From contig FOSY01000010.1 of assembly GCA_900114405.1 (NCBI GenBank), positions 48,044 to 112,043 of the forward strand: a DNA stretch of 64,000 nt, written 5' to 3'. Shown here piece after piece: positions 17,180 through 25,504 of the stretch. The DNA comes from Lachnospiraceae bacterium KH1T2. GTDB taxonomy: Bacteria; Bacillota; Clostridia; Lachnospirales; Lachnospiraceae. Positions within the stretch are counted from its first letter, which is position 1; the number at the start of each line of letters is the position of its first letter. A program made the translations under genes and the position numbers. The notes under the pieces were generated by a model, which saw only the letters and a list, made by a program, of their open reading frames with translations, did no database searches and was not told the DNA's origin.

Positions 17180-17214
17180 GAAAGGTACGCTTTTAATAAG
17201 CGTACCTTTCTTAA
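17180..17214 (+). terminator. hairpin after the purine nucleoside phosphorylase gene, weak terminator or attenuator
   Basis: A perfect 13-bp stem (17180-17192 and 17198-17210) with a 5-base loop. The tail TTAAATT is a poor U-tract, so read-through into the deaminase gene is expected. Confidence 0.7.
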
Positions 17215-17233
17215 ATTAAAAGGAGATATTGGT

Positions 17234-18535
17234 ATGAATATCAGATTTAAGAATGCTAGAGTACTCACAATGGCAGACGGTTTTAATATTATGGAAAATG
17301 CCGAAGTGCATGTACGCGGAAAAAAGATTACTTACATAGGTGCTGCAGATAAAAAGGAAGACAGAACAAATCATTGGGATAAGACGGTTGATGTGAAGGG
17401 TAATCTTTTAATGCCTGGATTTAAGGATGCGCATACACATTCTGCCATGACCTTTTTAAGAACTAATGCTGATGATATGAAGCTTCAAGACTGGCTTACC
17501 AAGGAAGTTTTTCCTTATGAAGCTAAGCTTACGGCAGAGGATATCTACTATTGCACAAAGCTTGCGGTACTTGAGTACCTCACAAGTGGTATTACTGCGA
17601 TATGTGAGATGTATTTCGAGCCGCAGGCTATTGCCAAAGCCACAGAAGAAAGCGGTATGCGATGTGTACAGGTAAGCCCGCTGAGCGGTGGAGATAATGT
17701 GCCGCAGAAGATCGCCTGCCTTAGAGATATGTATAAGAAGTTTAACGAAGGCAATCCTCTTACTACATGCCAGATAGGACTTCATGCAGAATATACCTGC
17801 TCTAAGGAGCTTCTTGAAGAAACTGCAAAGCTCGTAAATGAGCTTAAAGTGCCTTTTTATGCACATATGTCTGAGACTAAGAGTGAGGTGGAAGGCTGCA
17901 TAGAACGCTATGGAATGCCTCCTGTCGAATTTGCAGATTCCATTGGGCTTTTTAACTATGGCGGAGCTATTTTCCATGGCGTTCATTTAAATGACAAAGA
18001 GATAGAAATACTTAAAAAACGCGGCGTTTCTGTAGTTACAAATCCTGCATCTAATGCCAAGCTTGCGAGCGGTATTGCACCTATCACAAGTTTATTGAGT
18101 GAAGGCATAAATATTGCAATAGGAACAGATGGACCGGCAAGTAATAACTGTCTGGATATGTTCAGAGAAATGTTCCTCACAACTGCACTTGCAAAGCTTA
18201 GAGAGGATGATGCTGCTGCAGTTGATGCAAATAAGGTACTCTATATGGCTACAGTAGGTGGTGCAAAGGCATTAAACCTTAATGACAGCGATGTTCTGAC
18301 AGCAGGTAAAAATGCTGATATGATCATGATAGATTTGAATCAGCCTAATATGCGTCCGTTTAATAACATTACAAAAAATATTGTTTATTCAGGCTCAAAG
18401 ATCAATGTAAAGATGACAATGGTCAACGGCAAGATACTTTATATGGATGGAAAGTTCAATATTGGAGAAGATCCGGAAGCAATATACCGTGATGTTCAGA
18501 ATGTTATAGATAGTTTTAAGAATGGAACAAGGTAA
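17234..18535 (+). CDS. mtaD: amidohydrolase of the MTA/SAH deaminase type
   Basis: A metal-dependent aminohydrolase of 433 residues, probably deaminating 5'-methylthioadenosine, S-adenosylhomocysteine or adenosine. It carries metal site DAHTHSAM near residue 64, a second-shell GLHAEYT, the histidine in YAHMSET, FHGVHLND and the metal-binding Asp in IGTDGPASNNCLDMF. The GTDGxxSNN-LDM form is characteristic of the MtaD/SsnA branch. A ribosome binding site AGGAG precedes ATG 17234. Its stop overlaps the next start (TAATG). Position behind a purine nucleoside phosphorylase suggests that deaminated nucleosides are passed to that enzyme. Other substrates such as guanine or chlorohydrolase-type triazines are less likely. 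Confidence 0.85.
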   Translation: MNIRFKNARVLTMADGFNIMENAEVHVRGKKITYIGAADKKEDRTNHWDKTVDVKGNLLMPGFKDAHTHSAMTFLRTNADDMKLQDWLTKEVFPYEAKLTAEDIYYCTKLAVLEYLTSGITAICEMYFEPQAIAKATEESGMRCVQVSPLSGGDNVPQKIACLRDMYKKFNEGNPLTTCQIGLHAEYTCSKELLEETAKLVNELKVPFYAHMSETKSEVEGCIERYGMPPVEFADSIGLFNYGGAIFHGVHLNDKEIEILKKRGVSVVTNPASNAKLASGIAPITSLLSEGINIAIGTDGPASNNCLDMFREMFLTTALAKLREDDAAAVDANKVLYMATVGGAKALNLNDSDVLTAGKNADMIMIDLNQPNMRPFNNITKNIVYSGSKINVKMTMVNGKILYMDGKFNIGEDPEAIYRDVQNVIDSFKNGTR

Positions 18536-20226
18536 TGGATTCAAATATGATATTTATTGCAGCTCTGGCTGCGGTTGTTTTTCTTGTTATAAAAAATAAA
18601 ACAGATGAGGCTGAAAGGAAAAAGAAGCTCATCCATGATCTTAAAGAAAATTATGGCAAGGAAGAAAACAGAGAATATACACCGGTTGAATATGAGTTGA
18701 TCTCGCATTATTTCAAAAATAAAGGTGTGGAGCAGGGCGAAAATATTATTGACCATATCACATGGAATGATCTTGATATGGATAATTTTTTTATTTCGAT
18801 GAATCATACCCTTTCGGAAACAGGAGAAGAGTATCTTTTTGATATGCTTCACAGACCGGTCTTTGATGTGGATGTTCTCAAAGAAAGGGGAAGGGTTATA
18901 GATTTCTTTGAGAAACATGAAGATGAGAGGCTTATAGCACAGCAGGCCCTGGCAGCTATGGGACATTCAAAGAAGTATTCGCTGAGTGATTACCTGAAGC
19001 AGCTTGATGATCTGCGCGAAGAAAATAATGTGGGACATATGTTCTGTGCGCTTTTAGGATTGATATCGATCGCGATGATCTTTTTAAGACCGCCGGTAGG
19101 ATTCGTCATGGTATTGCTTGCAACGGCTGTAAATGTGGCGACTTATTTTAAACGCAAAAGTGAGACAGATCCATATGTAAGATGCTTTTCATATATAGTG
19201 AGAATGCTCAGAGAGACCAAGGCTTTGCTGGCATTGGATGCACCTGAGCTTTCTGAATATATAGCAAAGCTTAAAAAAGATCAGGATGTACTGAAAGAGT
19301 TAAACCATGGAATGTTTCTGCTAATGTCAGGGAGAAATCTTACAGGAAGTCTTATGGAATTGCCGCTTGATTATATCAGGATATTTTTTCACCTTGATCT
19401 GATGCGTTTTAATGTAATGCTTAGGATCGTGAGGAAAAATCGTGCGGCGATAAACGAGATGATAGAGATCACGGGATTTCTTGACAGCATGATATCTGTA
19501 GGTCATTTCAGAAAGACATTGCTTAAGGCGGCAGAGCCTGAATTTGTAAGCGGCGAAACTGTTTTCAGTGCAGAGGAAATGTTCCATCCTCTTTTGAAAA
19601 AGCCTGTCCCTGCTTCAATAGAGGCAAAAAGAGGAGTTTTAGTGACAGGTTCGAATGCATCAGGTAAGTCTACATTCCTTAAAAGCGTTGCTCTTGCCGC
19701 GCTTTTGGCAGAAACGATATATACAGTGCCGGCTGATTCATTGAGAATGAGCTTTTTTATGATATATTCGTCTATGTCCATACGCGATAGTATCAGTTCC
19801 GGAGACAGTTATTATATGGCTGAGATCAGGGCAATGAAAAGGATAATGGATGCTGTCAAAGGTCGCAGAGACACTTCGATACTTTGCTTTGTAGATGAAG
19901 TACTGCGAGGAACAAATACTGTAGAACGTATAGCAGCAAGTTCACAGCTGCTTAAATCATTATCGACAGATGGCGTGATCTGCTTTGCGGCAACGCATGA
20001 TATAGAGCTTACACATATGCTGGAAAATTATGTTGATAATTATCATTTTTCAGAAACAGCAGGTAATGGAACGATTACATTCAGCTATAAACTTGAGACT
20101 GGTCGCGCAGAGTCAAGGGATGCGATAAGATTACTTGATATGATAGGCTATGATCAGTCGATAACAAAAGCTGCATTTGAGACAAGCAACTGCTTTATGG
20201 AAACAGGAGCATGGCCAAAACTGTAA
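18535..20226 (+). CDS. MutS-family ATPase with N-terminal membrane segments
   Basis: A 563-residue protein carrying the MutS ATPase domain but no mismatch-recognition domain I-III. Residues 1-22 form a membrane helix, and another hydrophobic pair lies near 163-195. A helical lever region follows, then the ATPase: Walker A GSNASGKS at 372-379, the dimer-interface segment SISSGDSYYMAE, Walker B with Asp454-Glu455 in CFVDEVLRGTN, and the AATHD histidine motif. The N2-type box NASGKST and RGTNT are MutS hallmarks. Unusually for this superfamily it should sit at the membrane. It overlaps the deaminase gene by one base. The role is unknown; it is probably not classical mismatch repair. Confidence 0.85.
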   Translation: MDSNMIFIAALAAVVFLVIKNKTDEAERKKKLIHDLKENYGKEENREYTPVEYELISHYFKNKGVEQGENIIDHITWNDLDMDNFFISMNHTLSETGEEYLFDMLHRPVFDVDVLKERGRVIDFFEKHEDERLIAQQALAAMGHSKKYSLSDYLKQLDDLREENNVGHMFCALLGLISIAMIFLRPPVGFVMVLLATAVNVATYFKRKSETDPYVRCFSYIVRMLRETKALLALDAPELSEYIAKLKKDQDVLKELNHGMFLLMSGRNLTGSLMELPLDYIRIFFHLDLMRFNVMLRIVRKNRAAINEMIEITGFLDSMISVGHFRKTLLKAAEPEFVSGETVFSAEEMFHPLLKKPVPASIEAKRGVLVTGSNASGKSTFLKSVALAALLAETIYTVPADSLRMSFFMIYSSMSIRDSISSGDSYYMAEIRAMKRIMDAVKGRRDTSILCFVDEVLRGTNTVERIAASSQLLKSLSTDGVICFAATHDIELTHMLENYVDNYHFSETAGNGTITFSYKLETGRAESRDAIRLLDMIGYDQSITKAAFETSNCFMETGAWPKL

Positions 20227-20252
20227 TGTTTTGAAGGATAAAAAAGATGCTG

Positions 20253-20313
20253 CTTTATCACGTTACAACTGTAAAACTTCACAATGGTAAGTTAATGCAT
20301 TAACGCGATAAAG
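20253..20313. promoter_or_regulatory. nested palindromes upstream of tyrS
   Basis: Arms CTTTATCACGTTA (20253-20265) and TAACGCGATAAAG (20301-20313) are inverted copies with one mismatch. A perfect 14-base palindrome GTTAATGCATTAAC sits at 20291-20304, overlapping the right arm. They end three bases before the -35 of the tyrS promoter, which suggests a regulator-binding site rather than a terminator. Confidence 0.5.
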
Positions 20314-20315
20314 TG

Positions 20316-20344
20316 TTGAAAAACACAGGTCAGTGTGATAGTAT
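20316..20344 (+). promoter_or_regulatory. sigma-A promoter of tyrS
   Basis: TTGAAA (20316-20321), 17-base spacer, TAGTAT (20339-20344). About 90 bases of leader follow before ATG 20435. I looked for a T-box in this leader and saw none of its conserved bases. Confidence 0.6.
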
Positions 20345-20434
20345 AAATGTCAGGTCTTTAAATAAAAGACATTTAATATGATCAATTCTGCCGGTCAATA
20401 AGGACAGAAAATAAAATATATAGGAGTTATTACA

Positions 20435-21670
20435 ATGTCAGAAAACGTTTTTGATGTGCTGAAGGAAAGAGGATTCATTGCACAGTGCACAGATGAGGAA
20501 GGTGTCCGCGAGTTACTTGGAAAGAAGTCTGTACGCTTTTATATAGGCTTTGATGCGACAGCAGACAGCCTTACCGCGGGACATTTCCTGACAGTGATGG
20601 CAATGATGCACATGCAGAGAGCCGGCCACAGACCTATTGCTATGATGGGTGGCGGTACAACTCTTATCGGCGATCCTTCAGGTAAGTCAGATATGAGAAA
20701 GATGCTCACTATCGACACTATCAACCACAATGTTGAGTGTTTCAAGAATCAGCTTTCACGCTTTATCAAATTTGATGATGACAAGGCTATCATTGCTAAT
20801 AATGCAGATTGGCTTCTCGACCTTAACTATGTTAAATTCATGAGAGAGGTCGGCGTACACTTTAATGTTGCAAAGATGCTTGCTGCAGACGCATATAAGA
20901 ATCGTATGGCACGCGGCGGTCTTACATTCTTTGAGTTCAGCTACATGCTCATGCAGTCTTACGACTTCTTTAAGCTCAATGAAGATTATGACTGTGAACT
21001 TGAGATGGGTGGAGACGATCAGTGGAGTAATATCATTGGCGGCGTTAACCTTATCCGTTCAAAGACAGGCCGCAGCGCTTATGGTCTTACACTTAAGCTT
21101 CTTACAACATCTGACGGTGTAAAGATGGGTAAGACAGTAAAGGGTGCTCTTTGGCTTGATCCTCTCAAGACATCACCTTACGAGTTCTTCCAGTATTGGA
21201 GAAATATCGAAGATGCGAAGGTTGAGGAGTGCCTTGGTCTTCTTACATTCCTTCCTATGGATGAGGTTCATCGTCTTGGTGCTCTTAAGGATAAAGAGAT
21301 CAACCATGCGAAGGAAGTTCTTGCATACGAAGTAACAAAGATCGTTCATGGCGAAGAAGAAGCAAAAAAGGCTCTTGAGGCTGCAAGAAACGTATTTTCA
21401 GGAGCTGGTAAGAGCGAGAATATGCCTACAACAACTTATAGCAAGGCTGAGCTTGATGAAGGAAAGGATATCCTTACACTTCTTGTTGATACAAAGCTTG
21501 CAAAGAACCGTTCAGAGGGACGCCGTCTTGTTGAGCAGGGTGGTGTATCTGTAAATGGCACAAAGGTTACAGACATCAAGGCTGCATTTGGTTCAGCTGA
21601 TTTTGATGCTGACGGTGCAATCATTATCCAGAAGGGTAAGAAGGCATTCCATCAGATTAAGGCAGAATAA
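20435..21670 (+). CDS. tyrS: tyrosyl-tRNA synthetase
   Basis: Attaches tyrosine to tRNA-Tyr. The 411-residue protein has the class I core: YIGFDATADSLTAGHFL (HIGH-equivalent), MGGGTTLIGDPSGK, the tyrosine pocket with QSYDFF, GGDDQWSNI and a KMSKS-equivalent KMGKT. The last 80 residues form an S4 RNA-binding domain (NRSEGRRLVEQGGVSVNG). Ribosome binding site AGGAG precedes ATG 20435. The stop overlaps the next start (TAATG), linking it to the phosphopantetheinyl transferase gene. Confidence 0.97.
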   Translation: MSENVFDVLKERGFIAQCTDEEGVRELLGKKSVRFYIGFDATADSLTAGHFLTVMAMMHMQRAGHRPIAMMGGGTTLIGDPSGKSDMRKMLTIDTINHNVECFKNQLSRFIKFDDDKAIIANNADWLLDLNYVKFMREVGVHFNVAKMLAADAYKNRMARGGLTFFEFSYMLMQSYDFFKLNEDYDCELEMGGDDQWSNIIGGVNLIRSKTGRSAYGLTLKLLTTSDGVKMGKTVKGALWLDPLKTSPYEFFQYWRNIEDAKVEECLGLLTFLPMDEVHRLGALKDKEINHAKEVLAYEVTKIVHGEEEAKKALEAARNVFSGAGKSENMPTTTYSKAELDEGKDILTLLVDTKLAKNRSEGRRLVEQGGVSVNGTKVTDIKAAFGSADFDADGAIIIQKGKKAFHQIKAE

Positions 21671-22260
21671 TGGTTACATTATCACAATATAATGCAGAGA
21701 GACTGTTGACTGATGATGCTTTTTTTAGAGAAATGTACCATTTGGTCTCTCTGACCAGGCAGCGTAAGGTCGATAAAATAAAGGTTCCGGAGGTAAGGGC
21801 AGTTTCGCTTGCTGCCGGGATACTTATAAAAAACATGTGTGACGCCTGGCATATTGACAGTAAAAGAATTATCACAAATGAACATGGCAAGCCTATGATT
21901 CCCGGAGGTAAACCTCCTTATTTCAGCATATCCCATAAACATAAGATAGCTGTTCTGGCTGTTTCAAAAGACAATCAGGTGGGGGTAGATATCGAGTTTA
22001 TAGGCATGTACCGTGAAGCTATGGTTAAGCGTTTTTATACCAAAGCAGAAATAGCATTCCTTGATGGTATTCAGGATGAGAGAAAAAAGCGTGAAGAGTT
22101 TTACCGTATGTGGACTATGAAGGAAGCATATGGAAAACTAGTGGGTGATGGTCTTTCTACAGGACTTGTGTTTGACACGACCATGCAGTATACTTCACTG
22201 AAATTCACTCATCAATTTGTTGAAAAAGATTATATTGTAACTATATGTGAAAAATTTTAA
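21670..22260 (+). CDS. 4'-phosphopantetheinyl transferase, Sfp type
   Basis: Transfers the phosphopantetheine arm of coenzyme A to carrier proteins. The 196 residues show the superfamily motifs: PYFSISHKHKIAVLAV, then GVDIEFIG with the Mg-binding Asp, and WTMKEAYGKLVGDGL with the Glu and Lys. A central FYTKAEIAFL corresponds to the conserved F(S/T)..E..xL block. Translation is coupled to tyrS (one-base overlap). No polyketide, peptide synthetase or fatty-acid genes are in the window, so it could serve acyl carrier protein (an AcpS substitute) or another carrier elsewhere. Confidence 0.9.
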   Translation: MVTLSQYNAERLLTDDAFFREMYHLVSLTRQRKVDKIKVPEVRAVSLAAGILIKNMCDAWHIDSKRIITNEHGKPMIPGGKPPYFSISHKHKIAVLAVSKDNQVGVDIEFIGMYREAMVKRFYTKAEIAFLDGIQDERKKREEFYRMWTMKEAYGKLVGDGLSTGLVFDTTMQYTSLKFTHQFVEKDYIVTICEKF

Positions 22261-22300
22261 CTGATTCAGTGCAAGGCTCTTGAGGGAGTTTTGTTTTATA

Positions 22301-22342
22301 AAATTCGCTGTACTTTCTAAATTTAGTACAGCGAATTTTTTT
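22301..22342 (+). terminator. intrinsic terminator after the phosphopantetheinyl transferase
   Basis: Perfect 14-bp arms (22301-22314 and 22325-22338) with a 10-base loop, followed by T residues. Confidence 0.9.
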
Positions 22343-22473
22343 CGTATTTAGGGTTAGAGAAAGTTCATAAAATTCCGATAAATATAGTGAACACACAGTT
22401 TTCTGATATAGTGGGCAGTGCGTATTTGTGCTTGCATCAGTAAACCTGAATTTAAGGAAGATGGTGAATAAAC

Positions 22474-23175
22474 ATGGATGTTAAGGTTGACGATGGCAGA
22501 AGACAGGCTGTTAAAAATGGCATGTATTTTGTGTGCATGGGGTTGTCACTGGAAATTGTGTCACTTATTGCCGAAGGGATAATAACTGATGATACGATTT
22601 TTATCGGAAGAGTAGTCAGAATCATTTCTATAGCTGCATTTGGCGGACAATTCTGGGGCTTTTTGAAGCTGTCAGGTGTCAGTAACTATTATCGCAGAGC
22701 AAAAGAAATGACTTTGGCGGCAATCATACTTCTTTCCGGTATGCTTTTATTTGATGTTTTGACGCTTAAGAATGCAGGAGTAGAGGAGATACTTACAGGA
22801 TCAGCATATGCAAGTACTATAGTCGTGATCTTGGTGGTGTCGATGTTAGAAATTTTTATTAATAAGTATCTTTTATATGGAAATGCAGAGATTGCGCGAG
22901 AAGAAGGCGATGACGCTCTGGCAGAAAAATTTATGCGGCTGTGGAGAAATTTCATAGTAGCAACGGTCATGCTGATAATCGTGTCAATAGCGATGCTTGG
23001 AGCGATACTTGCATTGGCGTATGGATACTTTGCACAGATGAATGACGTTCTGCTTACGGGCGGAATCGTATGGGTGCTTTCGGGAGAATCACTTATAGCA
23101 TTTTCGCTGATCTATATCGCCTCATATATTCGTATAATCATTAATACTGGAAGGCTTTATAGTAAGTTTTCCTGA
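22474..23175 (+). CDS. integral membrane protein of unknown function
   Basis: A 233-residue protein that I do not recognise. About six hydrophobic segments can be seen (roughly 18-38, 45-65, 78-98, 108-128, 158-185, 195-222). A soluble loop near 130-155 carries NAEIAREEGDDALAEKFMRLW. The start is moderately supported: AAGGAAG lies 13 bases upstream, longer than ideal. It is a single-gene unit with its own terminator. No motif points to transport or enzymatic activity. Confidence 0.75.
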   Translation: MDVKVDDGRRQAVKNGMYFVCMGLSLEIVSLIAEGIITDDTIFIGRVVRIISIAAFGGQFWGFLKLSGVSNYYRRAKEMTLAAIILLSGMLLFDVLTLKNAGVEEILTGSAYASTIVVILVVSMLEIFINKYLLYGNAEIAREEGDDALAEKFMRLWRNFIVATVMLIIVSIAMLGAILALAYGYFAQMNDVLLTGGIVWVLSGESLIAFSLIYIASYIRIIINTGRLYSKFS

Positions 23176-23208
23176 GTTTTTAGGAAATGTGAAATACTGA
23201 AAATTATG

Positions 23209-23252
23209 TAATCCTGATCTTGAGATTTTGCTCAAGATCAGGATTATTTTTA
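23209..23252 (+). terminator. intrinsic terminator after the membrane protein
   Basis: A perfect 16-bp stem (23209-23224 and 23231-23246) with a 6-base loop and a T-rich tail. Confidence 0.92.
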
Positions 23253-23380
23253 TGATATAGGAAATTTCTCCGAAATTCCTATATCATAAAAAGCGCTCCG
23301 CTATGGATGCGCACTCGCGCGATAGGAATATGTTGCCTTCAGCAACCGCGCTCGGCGCGAGCATGTTGCAAGCAACATGC
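23251..23380. repeat. palindrome-rich intergenic mosaic element
   Basis: This is most of a 374-base gene-free stretch (23176-23549). It contains several adjacent inverted repeats. One has arms 23251-23268 and 23272-23288 with a single bulged base. Others are GTTGC/GCAAC at 23332-23346, GCTCG/CGAGC at 23350-23362, and GCATGTTGC/GCAACATGC at 23361-23380. The GC-rich core (about 23293-23365) contrasts with the AT-rich surroundings. It resembles interspersed mosaic or REP-like elements. Repetition elsewhere in the genome cannot be seen from one copy. Confidence 0.6.
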
Positions 23381-23436
23381 TTTCTTGTATTACTATTTTT
23401 CTTTTATGTGTGACCGTTAGGTATAGATAATGTTGT

Positions 23437-23471
23437 GTACAATAAAATAGCATTTAATTTAGTACAATAAA
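23437..23471 (+). promoter_or_regulatory. direct repeat upstream of the AAA+ module, possible operator
   Basis: GTACAATAAA occurs at 23437-23446 and again at 23462-23471, a 25-base period, in the AT-rich stretch before the ATPase gene. Such spacing could place two sites on nearly the same DNA face. No clear -35/-10 pair can be fixed here. The function is speculative. Confidence 0.35.
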
Positions 23472-23549
23472 CAACTCGAAATTGTATGTATTATCCTACT
23501 AAAAATGATAAGCTTGGATTAGGGTACATAAAGGGGGAATGATAATACT

Positions 23550-25490
23550 ATGCTGTTTGAGGAGATGGGTAATTCTGCGGAGTATTTAGATCATTGTCTG
23601 GAATATGCGCTGATATGCCTTAAGGGAGATGTAGCTGAGCGTATTGCGGCGGAAGTGGAATTTCGAGAGTATGTGGAGATGACTGAAATGAATGGTGAGC
23701 TGCCGCAGGCAGAAAAATGTCTTAGAAATCTTGGCGCTGACTATTTCGTAAGAGCTGCCCTTTCTGTGATCTATGCAGAAAAGGAGTTAAAAGAAAAAAC
23801 AAGTATATTATCACTAGTTAAAGAACTTCTCCTTTTTGAAAATTCATCCAGTGCTGAAATGTTTGTTACCGCGAGACTGTATGAAGACAGATTCAAAATT
23901 CTATTTCCGGAAATATCTTTTTCGAGCAATCCTATAAAAGAAGAACTTATCATGGATGAGGAACTGAAGGATATTTTGTCGGGAATTGAAAATGAAAGAG
24001 GCAGATTTGAATTATACGAACCGGAAGAAGGGTTTGAGCTTAAAAAGTATCTGGAAAAATCTTACATAAGGACAGTAAATATAGAAAAAAATAGAAGTGG
24101 TATTCCATTTATATATGGCGAAGAAGGGGTAGGAAAAAGAGATATTTTGAAGGCGGCGGCAGTAAAGAATGGAAGAGCCACACTTGCTGCAGCCATTAAA
24201 GATAAAAAAGACTTAACGGCAGATGAGATTATAAGACAGCTGCTTTACGCATATAGAATATGTATATTGTTTGACTATTCTTTGGCTGTGACCGGCTTTG
24301 ACCGGCTGGAAAGCAATAATGTTACGCTTGTAAGTAACTGGCTGAAATATGAAGCATCAGAGAGAATAGAGCACATCTATATTCTGTCTGACAGTGATAC
24401 CGGGCTTAAAAATATAGAGGGATTGATTTCTGTTGAGATACGGACACCAGACAGTAAAACGCGAGAAGAAGAGTGGAAAAGACTTCTGAAAGATGAAAAA
24501 ATTGATGAAGCAATAAGTATAAATAATCTTGCTGAAACTTTTATTCTGACTCCGGGGAAAATTCAAAATGCATTGGAGGAAGCTAAAAGAAATACTGAAG
24601 AAGGTGAAGTGATCTCAAAAAGTGGATTGTATGAGGCATGCTATTCGCAGATTTCGGGAAACCTTTCCGAGCATGCATCAAGGATAGATGTTACATTTGG
24701 GTGGGATGACCTTATTCTTAAAGATAAGCAGAAAGAGGTGATAGCAGATATCTGCTCGGCAGTCAGATATAAGGGAAAGGTAATGAATGACTGGAATTTC
24801 AAAAAAGTTCTTCCTTATGGAGCCGGAATATCCTGCCTTTTTGCAGGACCTCCCGGAACAGGTAAAACTATGTCTGCACAGGTGATAGCCAAAGAACTTT
24901 CGATGGAACTATATAGAGTGGACATGTCGAAAGTTATGGATAAGTACGTGGGAGAAACCGAGAAAAATATAAAGGCAATTTTTGATGAAGCTTCAAAAAT
25001 GTCATGTATTCTCTTTTTTGATGAAGCTGATGCAATCTTTAATAAGCGACTCGAGGCATCAGGAGCAAATGAAAGATTTGCAAATATTGAATCTTCACTT
25101 TTACTGCAATGTATTGAAGATTTTAGAGGTATTGCAATCTTAGCGACTAATAATCAGGGAAGTATTGACAATGCTTTTTTGCGAAGATTTAAATTTTATC
25201 TTAAGTTTACGGAGCCTGATGAGGATGAAAGGCTTAGGATATGGGAAAAAGTTTTCCCTCAAGAATCACCGCTTTCTGACGAAATAGATTTTAGAGAATT
25301 TGCTCATGTTTTTGAGTTTACGGGTGCATTTATTAAGAATGTTGCTCTGCAGTCCGCTTTCATGGCGGCGGCGGAAAGCAGTGAGATAGATGGAAAGACG
25401 ATAGTAAAAGCGGCAAAACGTGAGATGGAGAAGACAGGAAGGATGTTTAATTGGAGTAATCTGGGTAGTTTGGAGAGATTTGTCAGATAA
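23550..25490 (+). CDS. double AAA+ ATPase of the type found in contractile injection (eCIS) loci
   Basis: A 646-residue ATPase. Residues 1-160 are a helical N-terminal region. A first, degenerate AAA module has the P-loop-like GEEGVGKRD at 190-198, where the usual Thr/Ser after Lys is Arg. The second module is complete: FGWDDLILKDKQK entry, Walker A GPPGTGKT (433-440), Walker B with Asp491-Glu492 in LFFDEADAIF, sensor 1 LATNN and arginine finger FLRRF. The two-tier architecture and the WDDL...FPDE-like style match, from memory, the ATPase of extracellular contractile injection system clusters (Afp15-like). SD AAGGGGGA lies 12 bases upstream. It is followed closely by the 840-residue protein and a chaperone-like gene. 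No sheath or baseplate genes occur here. The function in this context is unknown. Confidence 0.85.
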   Translation: MLFEEMGNSAEYLDHCLEYALICLKGDVAERIAAEVEFREYVEMTEMNGELPQAEKCLRNLGADYFVRAALSVIYAEKELKEKTSILSLVKELLLFENSSSAEMFVTARLYEDRFKILFPEISFSSNPIKEELIMDEELKDILSGIENERGRFELYEPEEGFELKKYLEKSYIRTVNIEKNRSGIPFIYGEEGVGKRDILKAAAVKNGRATLAAAIKDKKDLTADEIIRQLLYAYRICILFDYSLAVTGFDRLESNNVTLVSNWLKYEASERIEHIYILSDSDTGLKNIEGLISVEIRTPDSKTREEEWKRLLKDEKIDEAISINNLAETFILTPGKIQNALEEAKRNTEEGEVISKSGLYEACYSQISGNLSEHASRIDVTFGWDDLILKDKQKEVIADICSAVRYKGKVMNDWNFKKVLPYGAGISCLFAGPPGTGKTMSAQVIAKELSMELYRVDMSKVMDKYVGETEKNIKAIFDEASKMSCILFFDEADAIFNKRLEASGANERFANIESSLLLQCIEDFRGIAILATNNQGSIDNAFLRRFKFYLKFTEPDEDERLRIWEKVFPQESPLSDEIDFREFAHVFEFTGAFIKNVALQSAFMAAAESSEIDGKTIVKAAKREMEKTGRMFNWSNLGSLERFVR

Positions 25491-25504
25491 GAAAGGTTTT
25501 ATCT

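Noticed and set aside
20227..20434. Possible T-box leader of tyrS
   Set aside because: No T-box bulge sequence, specifier loop or antiterminator could be found; only palindromes and a promoter.
23251..23380. CRISPR array or tRNA in the palindromic gap
   Set aside because: Palindromes differ from each other and have no regular spacers; no tRNA acceptor or T-loop sequence is present.
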